This document shows, piece after piece, positions 25,919-33,460 of a stretch of DNA of 45,182 nt. The stretch lies in assembly GCA_030532905.1 (NCBI GenBank), contig JAUNKE010000011.1, positions 1-45,182 of the forward strand, read 5' to 3'. Below the pieces are notes generated by a model. The model worked only from the letters and a program-made list of their open reading frames with translations, searched no databases and had not been told where the DNA came from. How positions within the stretch are numbered: position 1 is the first letter of the stretch; the number at the start of each line of letters is the position of its first letter. This stretch comes from Peptostreptococcaceae bacterium. GTDB lineage: Bacteria; Bacillota; Clostridia; Peptostreptococcales; Filifactoraceae. A program made the translations under genes and the position numbers.

Positions 25919-27595
25919 ATGAGAAAGAAGCAAAGGCTTGGCGACATACTTGTAAATCACAATATGATAACACCGGAGCAACTGGAGAAGGCTTTAGCAG
26001 CACAAAAAGAATCAAAGAAAAAATTGGGTGAGGTTCTAATAGATTTAGGAATTATTGATGAGAATATTATATTGAAAACTTTGGAAGCCCAATTAAAGAT
26101 TCCTTATATTAACTTGAACGAATATATTATCAATCCGAATGCGGTCAAAATTATTTCTGAAAATATTGCCCGAAGATATAATATTATTCCCTTGAATGTG
26201 GAAGATGGAAAGATTCTACTTTCGATGTCCGACCCGCTGGATGTATTGGCGGTGGATGATGTTCAGGTTATCACCGGTTTGAGTGTTAAAGTGGTTATCA
26301 GTTCAAAATCGGATATCCAAAAGGCAATCAGCAAGTATTTTGATTCTTCGGAGAGTGCGCAAGAGGCTGTCAAAGAATTTGACTCTCAATTTCGTGAAAT
26401 TGAAGAAGACCAGGATGAAGAGGCGGATGATGTAGCCAATGCACCGATTGTACGACTTGTCAATTCGATGATATCACAGGCAGCAAGACTAAGAGCCAGC
26501 GATATTCATATTGAGCCGTTCGAAGATATGGTTCGGATTCGATTTAGAATTGACGGTGAGCTTGTGGAAAATATGGTTCTTCCTAGGAAAACTCACTCAG
26601 CATTAATCACCAGAATTAAAATTATCGGTAAGTTGGATATTGCGGAGCGAAGAATACCGCAGGACGGTCGTGTTGAAACGGTGGTGGATAGAATTCCAAT
26701 CGACTTGCGTATTTCCATCCTGCCGACAGTTTACGGTGAAAAAGTCGTAATGCGTTTGCTTTTCAGAAATGCAATTTCCGTTACGAAAGAACAACTTGGA
26801 TTTACCGCATACAACTTGGAACTTTTTGATAAAATCATCAAAGCGCCGGAAGGAATCATACTGGTTACCGGCCCAACGGGTTCCGGTAAATCCACAACAT
26901 TATATACAGTATTAAGAGAGTTAAATGATATTAAGAAAAATATTATAACAATAGAGGATCCTGTCGAATATAGACTTGAAGGGATAAATCAGGTACAGGT
27001 TAATACGAAAGCGGGTCTTACTTTTGCATCCGGATTGCGCTCAGTTCTTCGTCAAGACCCCGACATTGTCATGGTCGGTGAGATTCGAGATGCGGAGACG
27101 GCACAGATTGCAACAAGAGCCGCGATAACAGGTCACTTGGTTTTATCTACACTTCATACCAATGACACGGCGAGTACCATTTCGCGTTTTATCGACATGG
27201 GAGTCGAGTCCTACATGGTTTCTTCATCCGTAATCGGAGTTATCGCACAGCGATTGGTACGAAGAATTTGTACACGCTGTAAAGAAGTTCATGAGCTTAC
27301 CGATGAAGAAAAATTGATAACCAAAGACTTGGGAGTAAATGTTGCTTATAAAGGAAAAGGTTGTAATTACTGTTCCGGTTCGGGTTATGCAGGACGAATT
27401 GCGATTCATGAAATATTAGTAATGGACAGAGACATCCGTCGCATGATAGACAGAGGAAATGCAATTGACGAAATCAAAGAAGAAGCGATAAAAAAAGGAA
27501 TGAAGACTCTTAACAAAACCTGTGTAGATTTAATAAATGAGGGAATTACGACTATTGATGAGATGTTAAAAATAACTTATAGTGTTGACCAATAG
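25919..27595 (+). CDS. pilB: Type IV pilus assembly (extension) ATPase PilB
   Basis: PilB is the cytoplasmic hexameric ATPase that powers pilus polymerisation through PilC. The 558-residue protein has two MshEN-like motifs at residues 6-29 and 35-58. The T2SSE core follows, with Walker A GPTGSGKST near 320, an Asp box, Walker B VMVGEIRD and the His box LVLSTLHTNDTA. A zinc-binding tetra-cysteine site is formed by C451, C454, C482 and C485. I chose the ATG at 25919 after CAGGGGG; the frame could extend 6 codons. It opens the pilus cluster, and pilT follows after 8 nt. The motif repeats suggest control by cyclic di-GMP. Confidence 0.95.
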   Translation: MRKKQRLGDILVNHNMITPEQLEKALAAQKESKKKLGEVLIDLGIIDENIILKTLEAQLKIPYINLNEYIINPNAVKIISENIARRYNIIPLNVEDGKILLSMSDPLDVLAVDDVQVITGLSVKVVISSKSDIQKAISKYFDSSESAQEAVKEFDSQFREIEEDQDEEADDVANAPIVRLVNSMISQAARLRASDIHIEPFEDMVRIRFRIDGELVENMVLPRKTHSALITRIKIIGKLDIAERRIPQDGRVETVVDRIPIDLRISILPTVYGEKVVMRLLFRNAISVTKEQLGFTAYNLELFDKIIKAPEGIILVTGPTGSGKSTTLYTVLRELNDIKKNIITIEDPVEYRLEGINQVQVNTKAGLTFASGLRSVLRQDPDIVMVGEIRDAETAQIATRAAITGHLVLSTLHTNDTASTISRFIDMGVESYMVSSSVIGVIAQRLVRRICTRCKEVHELTDEEKLITKDLGVNVAYKGKGCNYCSGSGYAGRIAIHEILVMDRDIRRMIDRGNAIDEIKEEAIKKGMKTLNKTCVDLINEGITTIDEMLKITYSVDQ

Positions 27596-27603
27596 GAGAA
27601 GAA

Positions 27604-28665
27604 ATGAGAAAAATTGATACTGTATTAGACATAGCTTTTACAGAGGGGGCATCAGATGTTCACATTGCAACTCAAAGTCCGCCTATTATAAGAAAGCATG
27701 GTCGTTTGGAAAAATTACATGCCGAGCCGGTGACGCCGGAACAAAGCTTAGAGATCGTTCGATCCATTTTAGATGACAAGCAATGGGAAGTTTTGAAAAA
27801 TAAGGGACAAGTCGATTTTGCCTACGCTCTCAAGGGGAAAGCTCGATTCAGGGTGAATGCCTATCGACAAAGAGGTTCATACAATCTTGCCTTTCGTTTA
27901 ATCAATGACAAGATTCCATCGATGGAGCAACTGAGATTACCGAGTCTTCTCAAAGACTTATCAATGAAACAAAGAGGATTGATTTTGGTAACCGGACCGA
28001 CCGGTAGCGGTAAATCGACAACCTTGGCTGCAATGGTTGACCACATGAATCGTGTCAGAAATGATCATATTATTACAATTGAAGACCCGATAGAGTATTT
28101 ACATCGTCATGGCAACTGTGTTATCAACCAAAGAGAGCTTGGGGGAGATACATTAACTTTCGATGGAGCGCTTCGCGCAGCACTTCGTCAAGACCCGGAT
28201 GTTATACAGGTCGGAGAGATGCGAGATTTGGAGACGATCGCGACAGCACTCACTGCCGCAGAGACCGGTCACTTGGTAATGTCGACTCTACATACCGTCG
28301 GAGGAGCAAAATCCATCGACCGTATTGTGGATGCCTTTAATGCCGACCAACAAGGTCAGATAAGATTACAGCTTTCGACGGTATTGGAAGCAATTATTTC
28401 ACAGCAGATCATTCCAAGAGCGGATGGAAAAGGTCGTGTGGTGGCATTGGAAATCATGATTGCAACACCGGCTATTAGAAACCTGATAAGAGAGGCGAAG
28501 ACACCTCAGATTCAAACTCAAATTCAGACCGGCTCAAAATTTGGAATGAGAACGATGGATGCTTCATTAATAATGTTATACAGAAATGGAGATATATCGC
28601 TTGAGAATCTCAAACGATATGCAGTAGATCACGAGTATATAAGTAGAGAGATTGGAGTGATTTAA
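27604..28665 (+). CDS. pilT: Type IV pilus retraction ATPase PilT
   Basis: PilT depolymerises pili, enabling twitching motility and DNA uptake. The 353-residue protein has an N-terminal PAS-like domain with the SDVHIATQSPPIIRKHG signature. Walker A GPTGSGKST is near residue 131. DPIEYLHRHGNCVINQRELG follows, then Walker B IQVGEMRD and the His box LVMSTLHTVGGAKSIDRIV. The PilT-specific AIRNLIREAKTPQIQTQIQTG is near the C-terminus. It lacks the zinc cysteines of PilB, as expected. Its stop overlaps the pilC start (TAATG). A retraction motor inside the operon indicates dynamic pili. Confidence 0.96.
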   Translation: MRKIDTVLDIAFTEGASDVHIATQSPPIIRKHGRLEKLHAEPVTPEQSLEIVRSILDDKQWEVLKNKGQVDFAYALKGKARFRVNAYRQRGSYNLAFRLINDKIPSMEQLRLPSLLKDLSMKQRGLILVTGPTGSGKSTTLAAMVDHMNRVRNDHIITIEDPIEYLHRHGNCVINQRELGGDTLTFDGALRAALRQDPDVIQVGEMRDLETIATALTAAETGHLVMSTLHTVGGAKSIDRIVDAFNADQQGQIRLQLSTVLEAIISQQIIPRADGKGRVVALEIMIATPAIRNLIREAKTPQIQTQIQTGSKFGMRTMDASLIMLYRNGDISLENLKRYAVDHEYISREIGVI

Positions 28666-29882
28666 TGCCTAGTTTTAGATATAAAGAAGTCGATGCGAGC
28701 GGTACAACCGCTATAGGAACCGTTGTTGCGGGAAGTAAACAGGAAGTCGTAAGACTTATAAGAGAAAAGGGCAAACGCCCGATAATGATTCAAGAGCTTG
28801 AGGAAAAAAGCAAGGATATCAAGGAACTGGGAATATTTAACAAAAAACCGAATCTGAAGGATATTGCGATTTTTTGTAAACAGCTCAATATCATGTTGGC
28901 GGCAGGTATGCCGATTATCAATGCGCTTGAAGTGCTTGGCGCCCAAACGGAGAATAGAAGACTTCGTGAAGCGTTGATTGATATCTCTTTTGATGTCCAA
29001 AAAGGTACCGTATTCTCAAAATCCATGACAAAGTATGATGACATTTTTCCACCACTTATGATCAATATGGTGGTCGCGGGCGAGTTAACAGGTAAGCTGG
29101 ATGATGTTTTGGGAAAGCTTGCGGTTCACTATGAAAAAGAATATAAAATCAATAACAAAATGAAGTCGGCGATGATTTACCCGGCGGTACTTGCTGTAGT
29201 TTCAGTTGTTGTAGTTACCTTTATATTAGTTAAGGTAATGCCGATGTTTACGGATATGTTTACATCCGCCGGAGTGGAGTTGCCGATTACAACACGGATT
29301 TTGGTTACTATTAGTGAATTTTTACAGAAGAGATGGTATATCGTTTTAATATTCTTCGTTATATCGATATTCTTCGGTAGAAGTTATATAAAGAGTGAAA
29401 ACGGCAAGCGTAATTGGGATATTTTCTTATTGAGAATTCCTAAGATAAGTAAATATATAGCTATTATTGCTACAGCTCGATTCACAAGAACGATGTCTAC
29501 TTTGCTCTCCAGCGGTATTCCAATTATTCAAGCGATGGAATCCGCAGGAAAGGTTACGAATAACACTGTGATTATGGACTCCATGGGTGGAGCGGTGGAA
29601 GATGTTAAAAAAGGTGAGACATTGAGTTCGGTTTTGAGAAGGATTGAGATATTTCCTACGATGATGACATCGATGATTCATATCGGTGAAGAGTCCGGTT
29701 CTATTGAAGACATGCTCTCCAAGACGGCGGACTTCTACGATGAAGAATTTGAAACTGCTATCGCGCGAATGGTAGCGATGGTGGAACCCGCTATGATTAT
29801 TGTGATGGGTACAATCGTCGGATTCATAGTAATATCCATTATGATGCCGATGTTTGAAATGTCAAATGTTGTAGGTGGTTAA
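28665..29882 (+). CDS. pilC: Type IV pilus inner-membrane platform protein PilC
   Basis: PilC is the polytopic platform that couples PilB and PilT to pilin insertion in the cytoplasmic membrane. The 405-residue protein carries two T2SSF domains, at ~65-190 and ~265-395. Typical sequences are FCKQLNIMLAAGMPIINALEVL and FTRTMSTLLSSGIPIIQAMESA. There are hydrophobic segments near 165-190, 220-245 and 370-400. MIHIGEESGSIEDMLSKTADFYDEEFE is the second-domain hallmark. It is translationally coupled to pilT. The major pilin gene follows after 73 nt with its own strong ribosome binding site. Confidence 0.95.
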   Translation: MPSFRYKEVDASGTTAIGTVVAGSKQEVVRLIREKGKRPIMIQELEEKSKDIKELGIFNKKPNLKDIAIFCKQLNIMLAAGMPIINALEVLGAQTENRRLREALIDISFDVQKGTVFSKSMTKYDDIFPPLMINMVVAGELTGKLDDVLGKLAVHYEKEYKINNKMKSAMIYPAVLAVVSVVVVTFILVKVMPMFTDMFTSAGVELPITTRILVTISEFLQKRWYIVLIFFVISIFFGRSYIKSENGKRNWDIFLLRIPKISKYIAIIATARFTRTMSTLLSSGIPIIQAMESAGKVTNNTVIMDSMGGAVEDVKKGETLSSVLRRIEIFPTMMTSMIHIGEESGSIEDMLSKTADFYDEEFETAIARMVAMVEPAMIIVMGTIVGFIVISIMMPMFEMSNVVGG

Positions 29883-29955
29883 TTCGGTTTATCCGGCATT
29901 TGCCGATAAATATATTTCATTATTTTATTTATATTTTATAAGGAGGGTAATTTTT

Positions 29956-30384
29956 ATGAAAAAATTACAAAACAGAAAAGGTTTTACATTGGTAGAACTA
30001 CTAATCGTTATGGCAATCATTGCAATTTTAATTCTTATCGCACTTCCAAGATTTGCACAAAGCACAAGTACTGCAACTTACAGAACTTTGCAAGGTAATG
30101 CGAGAACATTGGCATCTGCTTGCCAGGTTTACTATGCGGACAACAATGCTTGGCCAACAAAAATTTCTGATTTAACTACAGCTTCAAAGTATGCGGATAT
30201 CACAATTTTTGGTGCAGATGGAACTACAAACACTAAGCCAACAGGTGCACAGTACACTATCGGTGGAACTGCAACAGATCAAATAGTTGCGACAATCGTA
30301 TTGGATGCTAAACCTGGTAAAATTGATGCAGCTGATTGGGCTGACGGAACAAAGACTGCTACTGCAAGAGTTGCATTCAAGTAA
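29956..30384 (+). CDS. pilA: Major type IV pilin
   Basis: The 142-residue prepilin has a 9-residue basic leader, cut by PilD between G9 and F10. The mature start FTLVELLIVMAIIAILILIA has the conserved Glu5 and forms the hydrophobic helix packed in the filament core. The globular part is small (133 residues mature), Thr/Ala-rich and has only one cysteine, so no disulfide loop. AGGAGGG precedes the ATG at 29956. Its leading place among the pilins, its compact size and the strong ribosome binding site make it the likely major subunit. A large hairpin separates it from the minor pilins, as expected for a highly produced subunit. Confidence 0.92.
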   Translation: MKKLQNRKGFTLVELLIVMAIIAILILIALPRFAQSTSTATYRTLQGNARTLASACQVYYADNNAWPTKISDLTTASKYADITIFGADGTTNTKPTGAQYTIGGTATDQIVATIVLDAKPGKIDAADWADGTKTATARVAFK

Positions 30385-30393
30385 TTCTAAAAA

Positions 30394-30456
30394 ATGCTAT
30401 AGCTTTTGCTATAGCATAATAAGGCAAACAACTTTGTTTGCCTTATTATGCTATAG
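30394..30456 (+). repeat. Three-armed inverted repeat with two competing hairpins after pilA
   Basis: ATGCTATAGC (30394-30403) can pair with GCTATAGCAT (30408-30417). Alternatively the segment 30409-30429 pairs perfectly over 21 bp with 30436-30456. The middle arm is shared, so only one hairpin forms at a time. Neither stem is followed by a T run, so a classical terminator is unlikely. It may protect the pilA transcript end or act as a processing site. Confidence 0.8.
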
Positions 30457-30490
30457 AAATGTGAATTATTATATAGAGAACGGGGGATTT

Positions 30491-30982
30491 ATGAAGACTT
30501 TTAAGAGAAAAAGAGCCTTTACTTCTATTGAACTGATTGCCGTTTTAGCAATTATGGGAATTATATTGTTAATTGCGATGCCGAAGATGAGCATTTATAT
30601 TGAAACATCAGAACAAACGCAAGTAAAGTACAATCATCAAACATTGATATATTGTATGCGAGAATGGTCATTAAACAATAAAAATAAAAATATTATTCCC
30701 GCCAGTTTCACAGTGAAAAATTCTCAGGGGAAGACCCTTGTCGATTATCTCCAATACTATAATAATGAGTTGTATAAAGATATATTTGAAGGGAAAATAA
30801 CAGCTCCTGTTGTTAAAGAAATTACTAATGGAAAGGTAAGATATTCCGTTAGCGGAGGAATTCTAAAATCCGAATACCTCGTTAAAAATAAAGTTACGAG
30901 TGTTACAACGGCTTATACTTGGACATATAATCCGGTAAGTGCAAAGAGTGATCTTACGGGTTTGACAATTGACAAAAATTAA
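30491..30982 (+). CDS. Minor type IV pilin
   Basis: The 163-residue prepilin has a 9-residue basic leader and the mature start FTSIELIAVLAIMGIILLIA with Glu5, followed by a mixed alpha/beta head. The residue before the cleavage site is Ala (KRA|FTSIE), not the usual Gly; Ala is tolerated by some prepilin peptidases. It has one cysteine. GGGGGA precedes the ATG. The following gene starts 10 nt after its stop. By position it resembles the small minor pilin that accompanies modular pilins in streptococcal pilus loci. I would place it in the initiation/tip complex, which is inference. Confidence 0.8.
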   Translation: MKTFKRKRAFTSIELIAVLAIMGIILLIAMPKMSIYIETSEQTQVKYNHQTLIYCMREWSLNNKNKNIIPASFTVKNSQGKTLVDYLQYYNNELYKDIFEGKITAPVVKEITNGKVRYSVSGGILKSEYLVKNKVTSVTTAYTWTYNPVSAKSDLTGLTIDKN

Positions 30983-30992
30983 GGGGGATTTT

Positions 30993-31586
30993 ATGAGATT
31001 TACCAAAAGAAAAGGTTCGCTGCTTCCTTTAATTGTTGTGATTTCAGTATTTGTTATGTTTGTTGGAGGAGTGGCGATTTCATTAGCAAACTCGGGTCAA
31101 AAAGTTGCCTTTGGAAATTCCGTGAAAATGCAATCATATTATTTATCCAAAGCGGGAATTGAAATGGGATTGGCTTTCTTGTACGCACCGGCAGACCCAA
31201 CCAAGCCGAATGATAATAATTGGTTTGAAATGGGCTCGGCTGATAACTCGGCTTTTACCGTAGCACTTATTAGGAATGCATTATCTACCAGATTGCAACC
31301 TTCCAATGAAGAAAATTTTTCGGTTTATTTGGAATCGACAGGAAAAGGAAATGCGCATGTAGTTACGAAGACCAATATTGTAAAAAAAGGGAATACGGCT
31401 GCGGGAACTTATTTAGGAGATATTAAAGTTAAAATTGAGTTTGTTCAAAATGGAAATAAAAAGGAAGATTGTTATTATAAAATTATTTCAACATCGAAAC
31501 TAAATGATAATGACTCCGTAAACTCGGAGCATATTTTGACTATGGAAGTAAATATATCAAATGAGTTTGATAGAAAATTATATTAG
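30993..31586 (+). CDS. Minor pilin-like protein without Glu5 (PilX/GspK-like)
   Basis: The 197-residue protein has a short basic leader MRFTKRKG and a hydrophobic segment SLLPLIVVISVFVMFVGGVA. It then has an amphipathic helix containing YYLSKAGIEMGLAFLY, the pattern seen in PilX/GspK-type subunits. The mature residue 5 is Leu instead of Glu, and residue 4 is Pro. In type II secretion the tip subunit GspK also lacks Glu5, because nothing sits above it in the filament. The cleavage site would be G8|S9. It lies between the first minor pilin and the vWA pilin, 8 nt before the latter. A tip-capping role is inference. Confidence 0.7.
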   Translation: MRFTKRKGSLLPLIVVISVFVMFVGGVAISLANSGQKVAFGNSVKMQSYYLSKAGIEMGLAFLYAPADPTKPNDNNWFEMGSADNSAFTVALIRNALSTRLQPSNEENFSVYLESTGKGNAHVVTKTNIVKKGNTAAGTYLGDIKVKIEFVQNGNKKEDCYYKIISTSKLNDNDSVNSEHILTMEVNISNEFDRKLY

Positions 31587-31594
31587 GAGGAATC

Positions 31595-33445
31595 ATGCAA
31601 AAAAAATATAAATATAACGGCTTCACTCTGGTTGAAATATTGATTGCAATTGCGATTCTTTCGATTTTGGTAGCTTCTCTGGTTTTTATTATGGGGGATT
31701 CAATCAAAACTCATAAAAACACGAGTGATCTATATACTATTCAGACGAATGTTGTATATACATCCAATTCTTTGAATGAAGCTGTGCGTGAATCTACTGC
31801 AATTTTCGTGCTTGCTGAAAACAAATACAATCCTGCAAATATTACGGAGGATAAAATTGCGGCCGATACATCTACTTTGGGATTGACCGAGCAGTGGAAT
31901 TATATCGGTCCGAATGCTGAAAAAACAAAGATTTACAATTTTGTATGGGATCCTGTAAAAAAGGTTCATATACCATTTGAGTTAACCGTGGGTGAGAATG
32001 TCAAGGGCAAACTATTGACAGATATCAGTACTCTTGCTCCGGGAAAGTACATGGATCCTAAAATCAGATATGGTTTTTCGATTACTGACCAAAAAACTAA
32101 TATCCAAAAGCAGTTGGATTATTACAAAACAAAATCTACTTTAACTGAAGCGGAGAAAAGAGAAGTTAAGCTTCTTAATGAGAGATTATCAGATCAGAGA
32201 AGTGTGTTGAATTATTCAATCGATGGTTATCGTGAACTTATTACAGTAAATACAGATGGAACAAATACGATTGAGAAGGATACGCTGACACAACATATTA
32301 CTAATGCATCCGTAGAAGCTTTAAACACAAAACAAATTATTGATATTTCCGAAGGCAGAACTCCGACGGCTATTGCTTACAGAACTACGCCGATAAAGGA
32401 TATTGAGAAAGCAAAAAAACCTGCGGTAGCTTTGGTACTTGATTTTTCTTCCAGTATGACGGATGATTTGGATGCGTATAATTATCGTTATAAGAATAAT
32501 AAATCGTTGAAAGTATCCGTTCATTGGAGTCATGTAGCATTGGATGCACAGTCTTATCAATGGACTCGTAATGGGCGAGATGTCAAGTATAGAGTGAGCG
32601 ACGGTACCCTATATTATATGAAGAGAACTTGGAATTCGGCAAAGGGCGATTATGATTATTATGCGGAAACCAACGATGGAACCGGTAGAAGACTTTCGCC
32701 GAGCCAACTTGAGCCGATTCCGCAAGACCAACGCCGACTGGCGATATTGAAGCGTCAATATAAAGATCTTGTGAAGCGTTTTGCTGCACTTGGAGATGTT
32801 AATTTATATGTTGTTCCTTTCGCAGAACATGGGGAGAATCCTCGTATATTCCGTAATATATCTCAATCAAACGGAACTTCTTGGGAAGTGGAGCGTGATA
32901 AGTTTATTGCCAATTTGCCTTTTACTTTAACTAGACCGGCAACGGCTACACAAGACCAGAAAAAAGAAAACTTAGCCGCTGAGAATGGAATTGAAAAGAT
33001 GACCTTTGATGATTGGACAAATTATGCTGATGGTGTAAGAATAGGTTTATCTTATTTAGAAAAAGAGAAAAGAACAAATAGCAATCCAAACGGTTATTTA
33101 CTAGTTCTATCAGATGGCCAACCAAACAAACCGGATAGAAATAATCTGAAAGATCCTGTGATTCGAGATAGATTTCCTGGTGCAACCGGAGCTATGACTG
33201 CTATTGATGCTGCCATAAAGAATGCCGGTTATACACCGAAATTAGTTCATTTGATAGGATTTTCAAATGTTGCCGAAGACAATAAGCAATTAGAAAAAAT
33301 TAAAGGATACTTTATTAATTCTACAGGACTGGATAATGCAAAGGTTGTTGTCTATAAAACGGGTACCGATGAAGAACTTGAAAAAGCATTTAAAAAATTT
33401 GTTGAGGATGTTGAGCACGATTTATGGTATTTTAACGGACCATAA
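31595..33445 (+). CDS. Modular type IV pilin with von Willebrand A domain, probable adhesin
   Basis: The 616-residue protein starts as a pilin: 9-residue leader, cut G9|F10, then FTLVEILIAIAILSILVASL with Glu5. A pilin-like region with a charged coiled segment (~165-205) follows. From ~275 to 610 there is a von Willebrand A domain. The MIDAS metal-site residues are D283-S285-S287 in VLDFSSSM, T475 in DWTNYADG and D507 in VLSDGQP. About 90 residues are inserted between the first MIDAS loop and the following helix RLAILKRQYKDLVKRF. The layout matches PilB of Streptococcus sanguinis, a vWA pilin with a role in adhesion. It is 15 nt before the lectin-like pilin gene. Confidence 0.9.
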   Translation: MQKKYKYNGFTLVEILIAIAILSILVASLVFIMGDSIKTHKNTSDLYTIQTNVVYTSNSLNEAVRESTAIFVLAENKYNPANITEDKIAADTSTLGLTEQWNYIGPNAEKTKIYNFVWDPVKKVHIPFELTVGENVKGKLLTDISTLAPGKYMDPKIRYGFSITDQKTNIQKQLDYYKTKSTLTEAEKREVKLLNERLSDQRSVLNYSIDGYRELITVNTDGTNTIEKDTLTQHITNASVEALNTKQIIDISEGRTPTAIAYRTTPIKDIEKAKKPAVALVLDFSSSMTDDLDAYNYRYKNNKSLKVSVHWSHVALDAQSYQWTRNGRDVKYRVSDGTLYYMKRTWNSAKGDYDYYAETNDGTGRRLSPSQLEPIPQDQRRLAILKRQYKDLVKRFAALGDVNLYVVPFAEHGENPRIFRNISQSNGTSWEVERDKFIANLPFTLTRPATATQDQKKENLAAENGIEKMTFDDWTNYADGVRIGLSYLEKEKRTNSNPNGYLLVLSDGQPNKPDRNNLKDPVIRDRFPGATGAMTAIDAAIKNAGYTPKLVHLIGFSNVAEDNKQLEKIKGYFINSTGLDNAKVVVYKTGTDEELEKAFKKFVEDVEHDLWYFNGP

Positions 33446-33460
33446 CGGAAGGAGGTTTGT

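Noticed and set aside
30394-30456. Mobile-element ends or a small transposon at the pilA 3' repeats
   Set aside because: There is no transposase, no target duplication and only ~60 nt of sequence. A transcript-level hairpin explains it better.
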